A stretch of 64,000 bases of DNA, taken from contig NZ_JAJEWQ010000004.1 of NCBI RefSeq assembly GCF_020687805.1, positions 372,001 to 436,000 on the forward strand, written 5' to 3'. Below, one piece after another: positions 8,762 to 18,027 of the stretch. Below the pieces are notes generated by a model. That model was given only the letters and a program-made list of their open reading frames with translations. It searched no databases and had not been told where the DNA came from. Each line of letters begins with the position of its first letter. The stretch's first letter is position 1. The position numbers and the translations under genes are program-made. This stretch comes from Planctobacterium marinum. GTDB taxonomy: Bacteria; Pseudomonadota; Gammaproteobacteria; Enterobacterales; Alteromonadaceae.

Positions 8762-11161
8762 TTACCAACGCTGCCAGTTTCCCTGATACAGGCGAGAGAT
8801 ATTGTTCCGCTGCTGGCAGCAGAACAAATACAACCACTGGTTGTCCACCAGATGTTGGATGTGCTCATGCTTTTGCACTATATCCGCGATGGCCTGTTGT
8901 GGCGCATCAACATAGACACTGAGCCTTTGCGGGGTATGCATCCATCGCTTTCCGTTGTGTACTGCCTGCATTGACAGACCAATCCGCAAATCACCGCCAT
9001 TGCCTTCAAATACCCCAATATTTCCTGCTACGGCGTTGTGCAGTACCTTGTTGCCACAACCAAAATTTTGATTGTCAGTCACAGACGCGTTGTATTGCAT
9101 ATTTATCCAGTGGGTGACTATCATGGGCGCAGTAAGCAATAATTCCAGTACAGCAAATGCGTTATCCTGTTGCCAGTCATAATCGTGTAAAAATACCTTG
9201 CCAGCCAGATTCAAAGATCGGGTTAATGACCGTGGGGCAATAATAAAACTGTGATTGCCCGCTAAACCCCATTCCGGTCGTACCTGTGACCAGTCTTTGC
9301 TGCGCTTTTGATAGGCCTTATTGCGCTGCTTTTGCGATAAGAATGACAATTCTGAATCCACACTAGTGGCGCGTTCAGACTGAGCTAACGCAGTTGCCTC
9401 ATGCAACCAACGCTGTTGCTGTTCATTGAGCTGTTCAGCAAAACACTGGATGTCATCTGTGGTGGTATTATGCAGCGCCGCAATAAAGCGGGTGGTTTGC
9501 GGAATGGTAATGCCTTGCGTTTGCAGACCCTCTCTGACTGCTTTGTCGTTGAGCAATTGTGCCAACACCCGCACATTGACTTCACCTGATTGCCCGCCAC
9601 AAGCGCCACAATCCAACGCGGCCGCGTGCAGGTTGTTGCTGCACTGGCTACCGTGTCCTACCAATAAAACCTCTGGAGCAAAGGATTTGAGTCCCATTGC
9701 AGTGAGGACCCCTTTGGCTAATTCCACACATTCATCGCCAGACAGAGGCTGTCCGTTTTTTGATAGCTGCCATTTAGCGTCATGGCTCAGACTACTGACC
9801 GGATTTTCCTGTTTTTCCGGAAACCACATGTTTTTCAGCAGCTTAAAGCCATACCACCAACCGGAGGACTCCACCATGGAAAATGATCCGGTGGGACTGT
9901 GACTCCAGCGTTGCCAGTTGGCCTTGTTTTTAATGGGGCGTAGTCGGGTGATTTTGTCGGACTGCAACGAGGCTGAAATTTGCGGTGATAATAACCCGGG
10001 CAACTGTGGGCGATGCAACGTGGTGCCCTTAGGTGAGAACGCGATGGGCATACCGAAGAATCCAGCAAAGCCATAGGTTGCAATGCCCGCGTCCTGTTGT
10101 TCAAGTGCCCGGCGAATAATCTCTGAGCGGACATCAATGCAAAATATCGCCTGCATTTTTACCGCAGATGCTGTAACAACGGGAGCTGTTGCCAGTTGTT
10201 GTTGCAATTTTTGCTGTTGAGTTAATTCATAGGCAGTTTGCCAAATCCAGGATTTGAGTTGCTGTTGCTCTTGTCGCTGGATCTTGTCAGCAATACGGGT
10301 CTGTTCTTCTTGCCAACGAGCCTGAATGTTGGCGTGTAAATCGGGATGTGACTGGGCCACATGACGCCAGATAATCAGCTCCCATGCCAGACGGGCGGCC
10401 AGTAGCTGTGACATATTGTCATCCAGCCCCTGCCAGCGGCGGTACGCGATATAGGCCGCCCAGCCATTAACGTCCAAAAGTAAGGCATGCAGATAATGTT
10501 CAGTCGCTGTTTCAGATAGCGCTAATTCTGCGCTGGCCAGTTCAAATACTGTCTCGGGATCATGAGGTAAAGACCGAATATCCTGCGCCAGTCTGGGTTC
10601 ACCCATCAATATCGCAATGCCACTGTCTTTGGTGATGTTTTTGCGCCAACTGGCATAAAAGCAGGGGCTGTTTTGCGGGCTGTTCACCTGCTCCAGGACA
10701 GGACTGCTTTGAAAAAACGCGGCACAAAACTGACTGAGCTGATGAATAATTTCATCATGCCAGGACACCTGATGCCTGGAGCGATAGTTATCAACCAGCA
10801 TCGACAGATTGTGCCATCGCAGTTTGGCTGCATTTTGGGGGGCTTCCCGTGTGGCTAGTGCCGATAAGCCTTTGTCGTAATTAAACTGGCGACAGGCTTG
10901 TTGCAGAGCGGAATCACTGATTTGCCGCTGGTTGTACAGATCCTGCCAGAAAGTCAGGGGCATCTGACTTTGCATGTTACCCAGGGCTGACAATTTAGCC
11001 GCCACTTTTGTAAAAGGCTGATGTTTTAACTCCCAGTATGGGTTTACGGCGATGGCTTTGTCTAAAGGCCAGTTGGGTGCGATACGCTGACAAACCTGCA
11101 GCACTGTCTCATGAAGCATTAAATTGCGCTGAGGGTTGCCTGATAACATTAGCTGATTCAT
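8762..11161 (-). CDS. dabA: DabA, zinc-dependent subunit of the energy-coupled inorganic carbon uptake system (DUF2309/UPF0753)
   Basis: 799 residues. The family's zinc-site residues, which resemble a beta-carbonic anhydrase site, are present: Cys341 and Asp343 in FCIDVRSE, His503 in VGHGS, and Cys518 in DCGACGG. In DAB systems DabA captures CO2 and, with the proton-conducting DabB, accumulates it as bicarbonate in the cytoplasm. The ATG at 11161 overlaps the dabB stop (ATGA), so the two are translationally coupled. The cluster lacks other carbon-fixation genes, so in this probable heterotroph it would feed bicarbonate to anaplerotic or biosynthetic carboxylases. Confidence 0.93.
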   Translation of the reverse strand: MNQLMLSGNPQRNLMLHETVLQVCQRIAPNWPLDKAIAVNPYWELKHQPFTKVAAKLSALGNMQSQMPLTFWQDLYNQRQISDSALQQACRQFNYDKGLSALATREAPQNAAKLRWHNLSMLVDNYRSRHQVSWHDEIIHQLSQFCAAFFQSSPVLEQVNSPQNSPCFYASWRKNITKDSGIAILMGEPRLAQDIRSLPHDPETVFELASAELALSETATEHYLHALLLDVNGWAAYIAYRRWQGLDDNMSQLLAARLAWELIIWRHVAQSHPDLHANIQARWQEEQTRIADKIQRQEQQQLKSWIWQTAYELTQQQKLQQQLATAPVVTASAVKMQAIFCIDVRSEIIRRALEQQDAGIATYGFAGFFGMPIAFSPKGTTLHRPQLPGLLSPQISASLQSDKITRLRPIKNKANWQRWSHSPTGSFSMVESSGWWYGFKLLKNMWFPEKQENPVSSLSHDAKWQLSKNGQPLSGDECVELAKGVLTAMGLKSFAPEVLLVGHGSQCSNNLHAAALDCGACGGQSGEVNVRVLAQLLNDKAVREGLQTQGITIPQTTRFIAALHNTTTDDIQCFAEQLNEQQQRWLHEATALAQSERATSVDSELSFLSQKQRNKAYQKRSKDWSQVRPEWGLAGNHSFIIAPRSLTRSLNLAGKVFLHDYDWQQDNAFAVLELLLTAPMIVTHWINMQYNASVTDNQNFGCGNKVLHNAVAGNIGVFEGNGGDLRIGLSMQAVHNGKRWMHTPQRLSVYVDAPQQAIADIVQKHEHIQHLVDNQWLYLFCCQQRNNISRLYQGNWQRW

Positions 11162-12669
11162 GGTATTTCCTTAACTGCGTTGGCGTGGGTTCTGACCGGC
11201 CAGAATTTAAGTGTGATGCGGGTAAACCATTCATCCAGGTACAGGCCAGCAAACAAGGCCGCTGATAGGCGCTGTACCCAGGGCTTTTGATTGTTAAAGC
11301 GCAAATGCATACCGAAAATAAACATGTTGATGATCAGTATTGTGATAAACCAGTCTTCAGCGCTGAAAGGCACCACTGCATTGCCTGGAAACACGTGTCC
11401 TAATCCGAATTTCAGCGCGAGATAAATGGCTATCAGACTGATGGCCATTAAACTTGCATAAAGTTTTTGACTGCTGGTGGCTAACAGTATGGTAAATCCC
11501 ATCCACAGTAATACCCAGGGGGCAATCGGACCAGAAAGCAAAACCACTGCCGGGGATACCAGTAATAAACTAAATAGGGAAGATGCCAACCAGTGGCCAG
11601 TGGGGGCGTGAATTTTGCCGGTCAACTCTTGCTGCAATTGCTCATAAACCGCATTACCGCTATTGAGGAAAGAGAATGCTTTGTACAGTGAGTGGGCAAT
11701 CAGGTGCAAAATTGCCAGTTCGTACAAACCCAAAGCAATTTCAATCAGCATCAGGCCCATTTGCGCCGACGTTGACCAGGCCAAACGCACTTTAACACTG
11801 ACCCTGGTGAGTAAAATCAAAGACGCCAGTAAGGTACTGATACCGGCCACCAGCAGTACCGTCCAGCGCCCCCAGTCTGAAATTTGCAATAAGGGCGCAA
11901 AGGTCAGCAGTAAGAATCCTCCCAGGTTGATAATACCGGCGTGCAGCAGAGCGCTGACAGGAGTGGGTGCTTCTACCACTTTAATCAGCCAACCGTGTAC
12001 CGGCAATTGCGCACACTTAATCAGTGCCGCCAGTGCAATTAATAGCGCAGCTACCTGCTCTGCTGTGCTGGCAATGGCGCCGATAGTCAGTAGTAATTGA
12101 TCGATGTACAGGGTTTGATGTTGCAGGTACAAGAGGCTAAACGCCACCAGCAAACAGAGTTCCGCACTGCGTGCCAGTATAAACTTTTTGTGGGCAGCCA
12201 GAATGGCTCTTGGTCGTTCAGGGTAAAGGGTCAGTAATTTATGCAATGTCAGACTGATAGTAAACCAGCCCAGCCAGAAGATGACCAGATGATTGCTCAG
12301 TAAGGTAACCAGTACCGCTGTGATGGTTAACGTCATCCAGCGGAAATAACGCGGATAACACGCTTCGCCGGCCATGTAATTGTGGGAAAAGCGAATAATG
12401 ATGGTGGCAATAAACAGCACCAGTGGCAGTACGATGCTATTGATCTGATTAAAACCAAACAGTTGACCGCTGGCGGTTGACGATGTCTGGCTGTAAAACT
12501 GATATACGCCCACACCAGACATTAGTACTGAACCCATTGCCAGCCACAAGGTGGCGCGATATATCCGCTCTGCCGATTTGTCTGTTCGGGTTCTGCCGCC
12601 CATCCAGCCCATCAGAGCCAATAAACCCGGAATCATTAACAACGTACTTGCCACTACCCAACTTTGCAC
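11158..12669 (-). CDS. dabB: DabB, NuoL/MrpA-like proton-channel subunit of inorganic carbon uptake
   Basis: 503 residues, almost entirely hydrophobic with about 13-14 membrane segments. The proton antiporter (NADH dehydrogenase subunit 5) core motif is visible in the middle (KCAQLPVHGWLIKVVEAPTPVSALLHAGIIN region). Coupling to dabA by a 4-base overlap identifies it as DabB rather than a complex I subunit; no other complex I genes are present. The start is GTG at 12669, behind GGTGGG; no ATG fits this frame. It is divergent from a LysR-type regulator across 129 bases. Confidence 0.92.
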   Translation of the reverse strand: MQSWVVASTLLMIPGLLALMGWMGGRTRTDKSAERIYRATLWLAMGSVLMSGVGVYQFYSQTSSTASGQLFGFNQINSIVLPLVLFIATIIIRFSHNYMAGEACYPRYFRWMTLTITAVLVTLLSNHLVIFWLGWFTISLTLHKLLTLYPERPRAILAAHKKFILARSAELCLLVAFSLLYLQHQTLYIDQLLLTIGAIASTAEQVAALLIALAALIKCAQLPVHGWLIKVVEAPTPVSALLHAGIINLGGFLLLTFAPLLQISDWGRWTVLLVAGISTLLASLILLTRVSVKVRLAWSTSAQMGLMLIEIALGLYELAILHLIAHSLYKAFSFLNSGNAVYEQLQQELTGKIHAPTGHWLASSLFSLLLVSPAVVLLSGPIAPWVLLWMGFTILLATSSQKLYASLMAISLIAIYLALKFGLGHVFPGNAVVPFSAEDWFITILIINMFIFGMHLRFNNQKPWVQRLSAALFAGLYLDEWFTRITLKFWPVRTHANAVKEIP

Positions 12670-12705
12670 AACGTTCCCACCTATCGCCTGTTTTAGTGAG
12701 ACGCA

Positions 12706-12772
12706 AGTTTGCCAAACTAATAAAGTTAATTAAAATAGATATAAATTGATTAAACGTTCTGTTTTAAAGAAC
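12706..12772. promoter_or_regulatory. Divergent dabBA / LysR control region with two short dyads
   Basis: The intergenic region holds AGTTT-GCC-AAACT at 12706-12718 and GTTCT-GTTTTAA-AGAAC at 12756-12772, separated by an AT-rich stretch. Short dyads of this size are the usual recognition sites of LysR-type regulators in divergent promoter regions. The repeats are seen directly; binding by the adjacent LysR protein is inferred. Confidence 0.45.
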
Positions 12773-12798
12773 AAACTTTGTGAGTGAGTTTTGAATCA

Positions 12799-13674
12799 AT
12801 GGCGAAACGACTGAATTATCATCATTTGTATTATTTCTGGCAGGTGGCTAAAAATGGCAAACTCACCGATGTGGCGAAGGAGTTGCACGTGTCTCAGTCG
12901 GCGCTTTCAGCGCAGATCAAACAACTGGAACACCAGATCGATGAACAGCTGTTTCTGCGCGATGGCCGCAGGTTAGTACTGACCGATCCGGGTAAGCGAG
13001 TCTTTACTTATGCTCAGGATATCTTTGCCAAAGGGCAAGAACTGGAATTATTGTTGAGCAAGGGCATTCATTCTGAACAACATTTATCAATTGGCGTATT
13101 AACCAACCTGTCGCGCAATTTTGTGGTGGAATATATCAAACCCTTGTTGCTGGAAAAGAAAATCAGCTTTTCATTGCACACCCGCATCCTGTCTAATTTA
13201 GTGGCGGGCCTGAATCGTCGCGATTTCGATATTGTTCTGACGAACTGTTCAATTACCGAGCAGCAGCAGGAAAGCAGCTTGCAACAGCATCTGGTGGCAC
13301 AACAGCCGGTGGCCATTATCGGCCACCCCCCTCAAAAACCAGCGACCACTTTTCCTCTGGGCTATGAGCAAGTCAACTGGTTGTTGCCCGCCAAAGGCAC
13401 CGCTATCCGTTCGGCATTTGAAGCTTTTTGTTTGCGAAACAATTACAAACCCAACATTATGGCCGAGGTGGATGACATGGCTATGTTGCGTTTGTTAACC
13501 CGGGATACCGACGCCTGTGCGGTATTACCCCCGGTGGTAGTTAAAGATGAAATAGCCAATGGACAATTAGTGGTATTTGAAGAAATTCCGGAAGCCTATG
13601 AACAATTTTATGCCACCACCATTGATCAGGGGATTTTCCCGAAATTATTTGGTGGGCCGGTGTCGTTGGGGTAG
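12799..13674 (+). CDS. LysR-type regulator, probable activator of dabBA
   Basis: About 291 residues from ATG 12799; a GTG at 12784 would add five residues, and neither start has a good ribosome binding site. The N-terminal helix-turn-helix reads LNYHHLYYFWQVAKNGKLTDVAKELHVSQSALSAQI, close to the NhaR-like branch of LysR proteins. The rest is the substrate-binding-like effector domain. Divergent placement next to dabBA suggests it senses carbon or pH status for that operon, as LysR regulators do for other inorganic carbon transporters. The effector cannot be read from the sequence. Confidence 0.9.
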   Translation: MAKRLNYHHLYYFWQVAKNGKLTDVAKELHVSQSALSAQIKQLEHQIDEQLFLRDGRRLVLTDPGKRVFTYAQDIFAKGQELELLLSKGIHSEQHLSIGVLTNLSRNFVVEYIKPLLLEKKISFSLHTRILSNLVAGLNRRDFDIVLTNCSITEQQQESSLQQHLVAQQPVAIIGHPPQKPATTFPLGYEQVNWLLPAKGTAIRSAFEAFCLRNNYKPNIMAEVDDMAMLRLLTRDTDACAVLPPVVVKDEIANGQLVVFEEIPEAYEQFYATTIDQGIFPKLFGGPVSLG

Positions 13675-13689
13675 AGAAGAGGATAACAA

Positions 13690-13711
13690 AAAGGCAACCG
13701 CAGTTGCCTTT
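13690..13711. terminator. Bidirectional terminator between the LysR gene and the RND pump gene
   Basis: Perfect inverted repeat AAAGGCAAC-CGCA-GTTGCCTTT with A-tract/T-tract flanks on both sides, placed between two convergent genes. Confidence 0.85.
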
Positions 13712-13734
13712 ATCTGAACATTAAAGCAGTCAGC

Positions 13735-16700
13735 CTATTTTGTGTCTCTGAACATCAGGGTCATTTTACGGCAAACAAAATAAAATACCGGGGTGAACAG
13801 CAGGCCAAACAGCGTGACACCCAGCATACCGCTAAACATGGTCAGACCAATGGCCTGACGCATTTCAGAGCCCGGACCGGTTGCTACTAACAACGGAATG
13901 ACACCGAAAATGAAGGAAAATGCCGTCATCAAAATAGGCCGCAGTCGCAGGCGACCCGCTTCAGCCGCTGCCTCGATAATGGAGCTGCCTTGCTCTTCAT
14001 TTTGTTTGGCAAATTCTACGATCAAAATGGCATTTTTGGCTGCCAGTCCGACCAACACCACCAGACCTATTTGCGTCAGGACGTTGTTATCCATGTGCAT
14101 GATCATCAGACCAACAGAGGCGGACAACAAACACATAGGTACAATGAGTATGATGGACAGAGGCAATGTCCAGCTCTCATATTGTGCCGTCAGTAGCAGG
14201 AATACAAACAGCACCGCCAGTGCAAAGGCAATAATGGCGGTATTACCGGTATTCTTTTCCTGATAGGCCAGTTCAGTCCATTCATAGCTGAAACCCGCTG
14301 GTAATACCTGCTCCGCGATTTGCTCCATTTTTGCCAGTGCTTCTCCGGAGCTAAATCCGGGGGCAGCATTACCGGTTACCGCAGCGGCGTTAAACAGGTT
14401 GTATCTGGGCAAGCGCGAAGGGCCGGATGTATTCTCCACTGTGGCAATCGAGCCAATGGGTACCAGAGCGCCGGTGGCACTTCTGACTCTCAGGTCCAGT
14501 AAGTCCTGGGTGTCGACGCGATAAGGTGAGTCCGCCTGCAACACCACTCTGAAAGTGCGACCCTGATAGTTAAAGTCATTGATATAACTGGAGCCAATAA
14601 AGCTTTCCAGCGCGGTAAAGACATTTTCCAGCGGAACATCCATCTGACGCACTTTGTCGCGGTCGATATTCAGGTATACGCGAGGCGTACTGGTTTCAAA
14701 AAAGGTGAATACGGCCGTTGTTTCAGCGGCCTGGTTGGCAGCCATCGCCACTGTCCAGGCGGCGCCTTCCAGTGCCTGTGGGCCATGACCGGCTACATCT
14801 TGAATCATCATTTTAAAGCCACCGGCATTACCGATGCCACTGACTGGTGGGGGGGTTACTGCCACTACGTAAGCTTCTTCATTAAAGCCCACTTTTTGGC
14901 GAATCTCCTGAACTATGGCCTCGGCGCTGCGTCGCGTTTCGTAATCTTCCAGTACCACAAATATCGCCCCTGCATTACTGGCATTGGTGAAGGTGGCCCC
15001 GGAAAAACCGGCAAAGGCAACGGTATTTTCAACCCCATCAATTGCCAGTAATTTGCGCACCACTTCCTGAATGACGGCATCGGTGCGGTCCAGAGCGGCG
15101 CCAGAGGGCAACTGAATTGCCACTATGGCATAACCCTGATCCTGTTCGGGAATAAACCCGGTAGGGATCTTATTGAGCTGCCAGCCGGTAAAGCTGATCA
15201 GGCCCGCATACACCACCAAAACCAGGGCGGTGATGCGTAATAAGCGACGGATCAGACTGGCATATTTTCCGGAAACCTTGTCGATAGCCGCATTAAATCT
15301 GGCACCGGCCCGAAACCGTTTGGAGTGAGGTTTTGGATCCGATTTACGCATAAAAATCGCGGCCATGGCCGGACTTAAGGTTAGGGATACAACCGTTGAA
15401 AGCATGGTCGCGGACGCAATTGTTACGCCAAATTGTTGGTAAAAAGCGCCGCTGATCCCTTCCATCAACATGGTGGGTAAAAACACCGCCACCAAAACCA
15501 GGCTGGTGGCAATCAATGCCCCGCCAACTTCAGTCATGGTTTCTTTGGCGGCCTCGACACGGGATAGTCCTTCACGCAATTTGCGTTCGACATTTTCCAC
15601 TACCACAATGGCATCATCCACAACGATACCGATAGCTAATACCAGGCCGAACAGTGAGATCATATTTAAAGAGAAGCCAAATACCGACATCAGGGCAAAT
15701 GTACCAATCAGTGATACCGGTATGGCAATTACCGGGATCATGGCCGTGCGCCAGCTTTGCAGGAACACCACGATAACAAACACCACCAGGGCAATGGTCT
15801 CCGCCAGGGTGATATACACTTCCTGCATGGATTGTTCGATGTATTCAGTAGGGTTGTAAATAATGGTGCTCTGCATACCACTGGGGTAGTTAAGCTGCAT
15901 CTCAGCGATTAAGGTTTTTATACCTTCCGCTGTTGCCAACGCATTGGCACCGGGACGCATTGTTATGGGAATGGCAACCGAAGGGTTGTTACCCAGATAC
16001 CCTCGCGTGGCATAGTGCTGTGCGCCAATTTCCACCCGGGCAACGTCTTTGAGTAACAGCAGACCGGTTTGACCGCCCCGGCGAATGATAATGTTTTCAA
16101 ATTCTTCGACTGTTTTTAGCCTGCCCTGGGTTTGCACGCTGATCTCAAAGGCGTTCTGTTCCGGCATGGGAGACTGATTCAGTATGCCGCTGGATACCTG
16201 TTGGTTTTCGGCACGCACAACGCTCATGACATCTTCTGCAGTAATACCAAATTCGGCCATCCGACCTGGATCTAACCAGATCCGCATAGCGTATTCACTG
16301 GCACCAAATACCTGCACATTACCCACACCATCCAGGCGGGACAACCGGTCGACGATATTCAGTACCGCATAATTGCCAATTTCAGTTTGGTTAAAACTGT
16401 TGTCCGGCGAAAACAGGTTGATCACCATCAGCATATCCGGGGAGTTTTTCACTGTAGTGACACCCAACCGACGCACCGGCTCAGGCAGACGTGGTAATGC
16501 CGCTGATACCCGGTTTTGTACCAGTACTTGTGCTGTATCCAGGTCGGTTCCGGGGGCGAAGGTGATACTGATGGTTAAGCGGCCATCATTGGTAGATTGT
16601 GAAGACACATATAACATGCGTTCGACACCGTTTATTTCCTGCTCAAGCGGGGCGGCCACGGTGGATGCAATAATTTCCGAACTGGCACCCGGATAGGAGG

Positions 16701-16845
16701 CATTTACCTGAATCTGCGGCGGCGCGATTTCCGGATATTGAGCCACCGGCAAAGAGGCCAGCCCTAAAAATCCAAAAATCACAATCATCAATGAAACCAC
16801 AGTGGCCAGGCGCGGCCGGTCGACAAAATAATGGGTTAACTGCAT
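13735..16845 (-). CDS. RND-family multidrug efflux transporter (AcrB/MexB type, HAE-1)
   Basis: 1,036 residues, the standard length of HAE-1 pumps. The protein has 12 membrane segments and two large periplasmic loops. FVDRPRLATVVSLMIVIFG is the typical first helix, and GIVVDDAIVVVENVE carries the proton-relay aspartates in TM4. PVAQYPEIAPPQIQVNASYPGAS is the standard porter-domain start. It exports drugs, bile-salt-like or other amphipathic compounds by proton antiport. The gene follows its adaptor after 3 bases. No outer membrane channel gene is nearby, so it probably uses a TolC encoded elsewhere. The substrate range is unknown. Confidence 0.95.
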   Translation of the reverse strand: MQLTHYFVDRPRLATVVSLMIVIFGFLGLASLPVAQYPEIAPPQIQVNASYPGASSEIIASTVAAPLEQEINGVERMLYVSSQSTNDGRLTISITFAPGTDLDTAQVLVQNRVSAALPRLPEPVRRLGVTTVKNSPDMLMVINLFSPDNSFNQTEIGNYAVLNIVDRLSRLDGVGNVQVFGASEYAMRIWLDPGRMAEFGITAEDVMSVVRAENQQVSSGILNQSPMPEQNAFEISVQTQGRLKTVEEFENIIIRRGGQTGLLLLKDVARVEIGAQHYATRGYLGNNPSVAIPITMRPGANALATAEGIKTLIAEMQLNYPSGMQSTIIYNPTEYIEQSMQEVYITLAETIALVVFVIVVFLQSWRTAMIPVIAIPVSLIGTFALMSVFGFSLNMISLFGLVLAIGIVVDDAIVVVENVERKLREGLSRVEAAKETMTEVGGALIATSLVLVAVFLPTMLMEGISGAFYQQFGVTIASATMLSTVVSLTLSPAMAAIFMRKSDPKPHSKRFRAGARFNAAIDKVSGKYASLIRRLLRITALVLVVYAGLISFTGWQLNKIPTGFIPEQDQGYAIVAIQLPSGAALDRTDAVIQEVVRKLLAIDGVENTVAFAGFSGATFTNASNAGAIFVVLEDYETRRSAEAIVQEIRQKVGFNEEAYVVAVTPPPVSGIGNAGGFKMMIQDVAGHGPQALEGAAWTVAMAANQAAETTAVFTFFETSTPRVYLNIDRDKVRQMDVPLENVFTALESFIGSSYINDFNYQGRTFRVVLQADSPYRVDTQDLLDLRVRSATGALVPIGSIATVENTSGPSRLPRYNLFNAAAVTGNAAPGFSSGEALAKMEQIAEQVLPAGFSYEWTELAYQEKNTGNTAIIAFALAVLFVFLLLTAQYESWTLPLSIILIVPMCLLSASVGLMIMHMDNNVLTQIGLVVLVGLAAKNAILIVEFAKQNEEQGSSIIEAAAEAGRLRLRPILMTAFSFIFGVIPLLVATGPGSEMRQAIGLTMFSGMLGVTLFGLLFTPVFYFVCRKMTLMFRDTK

Positions 16846-16848
16846 AAC

Positions 16849-17973
16849 TTAGGCTCCGGTTTTGGCCGGCACAGGTTGCAATAATGCACCCGGCTGAATC
16901 ATTTGCAGGTTGCCAATGACCAACTGTTCGCCTGAGGTTAAGCCTTGTTTGATAATGCGCAGTCCGGCTTCCGTTGTACCACCCAGGATGACATAGCGTT
17001 TTTCCGCTTTGTTTTCACCGTTAACGATGTACACATACTTTTTGTTTTGCTCCGACATTACCCACTTGTCTTCGATTGTGATGGCGTCATAAGGCGGCAG
17101 GGGGGATAGCCTTAAGCGGCCAAACATGCCAGGTTGCAGCAGATTATCGGGGTTATCAAACACGGCTCGCACCTCGATAGTTCCGGTAGCAAAATCCAGT
17201 GAATTTGAGGTGAAATCCATAGTGCCATCGTGAGCAAAACGGTCTTCGTCTTGTAATTTCACGAATACCGGCCAGGCGTCTTCACGCTTGATGGCATCGG
17301 GCTGAGCAATCTGACGACGTATATAGTTGAGCACGGTGGTTTCACTAGCTGAGAAATAAAAGTGAATGGGGTTAGTGGTCACAATCGTGGTTAATGGCTC
17401 GCCGCTGGCATTACCACCCACCACCAGATTGCCTTCGTTAACATAGGTGCGATCAATACGCCCGGTGATTGGCGCTGTGACAGAGGCAAATTCTAAATTC
17501 AGGCGAGCCTGGTCATAGTTTGCCTGTGCCACCTGTAATTGTTGCAGCCGTTCATCCAACTGTTCCTGCGAGATAGAATTGTTTTTTACCAGGTTTTGCC
17601 CGCGATCCAACTCTTTGCGGGCCAGTTTCAACTGAGCCTCGGCGCTGTCCAGTGCTATCTGAAAAGGGCGTTTATCCAGTTCGTAAAGCACCTGGCCTTT
17701 GGTAATCAACTGGCCATCATTAAAGGTTACCGATTCGATAAAACCACTGACCCGGGCCTTTACATCAACGCGTTTTGCTGCCTGAAAGCGGCCTGTGAAT
17801 TCATCCCACTCGGTTACGTTTTCGGTGGCCAGATTCAGTACTTTAACTGGCATCGCTTGTGGTGCCTGCTGTTGCTGGGCTGTTTCCTGTTGTTGACAGG
17901 CTGACAGTCCGATTGTCATTAATAACAGTAACGCCGATGCGGCGAAACGTTGGGTGTTGCTTGCGATAGCCAT
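16849..17973 (-). CDS. RND efflux periplasmic adaptor, lipoprotein (AcrA/MexA type)
   Basis: 374 residues. The signal sequence ends in the lipobox LSAC, so the protein is lipid-anchored to the inner membrane like AcrA. Recognisable parts are the barrel-sandwich lipoyl domain (VDVKARVSGFIESVTFNDGQLITKGQVLYELD), a helical hairpin (about 105-160), the second lipoyl half (SVTAPITGRIDRTYVNEGNLV) and a C-terminal beta-barrel. It bridges the downstream pump to an outer membrane channel. The Gln-rich linker after the lipidated Cys is a small local oddity. Confidence 0.93.
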   Translation of the reverse strand: MAIASNTQRFAASALLLLMTIGLSACQQQETAQQQQAPQAMPVKVLNLATENVTEWDEFTGRFQAAKRVDVKARVSGFIESVTFNDGQLITKGQVLYELDKRPFQIALDSAEAQLKLARKELDRGQNLVKNNSISQEQLDERLQQLQVAQANYDQARLNLEFASVTAPITGRIDRTYVNEGNLVVGGNASGEPLTTIVTTNPIHFYFSASETTVLNYIRRQIAQPDAIKREDAWPVFVKLQDEDRFAHDGTMDFTSNSLDFATGTIEVRAVFDNPDNLLQPGMFGRLRLSPLPPYDAITIEDKWVMSEQNKKYVYIVNGENKAEKRYVILGGTTEAGLRIIKQGLTSGEQLVIGNLQMIQPGALLQPVPAKTGA

Positions 17974-18027
17974 AATATTATCCTCTGGGTAATGGCGTGG
18001 TGGTTACGGTATTATTGCCTGGCGACT

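Noticed and set aside
9426-9902. 158-codon plus-strand frame opposite dabA
   Set aside because: Antisense shadow of a strongly conserved gene; composition is Ser/Cys/Pro-rich as expected for an opposite-strand reading.
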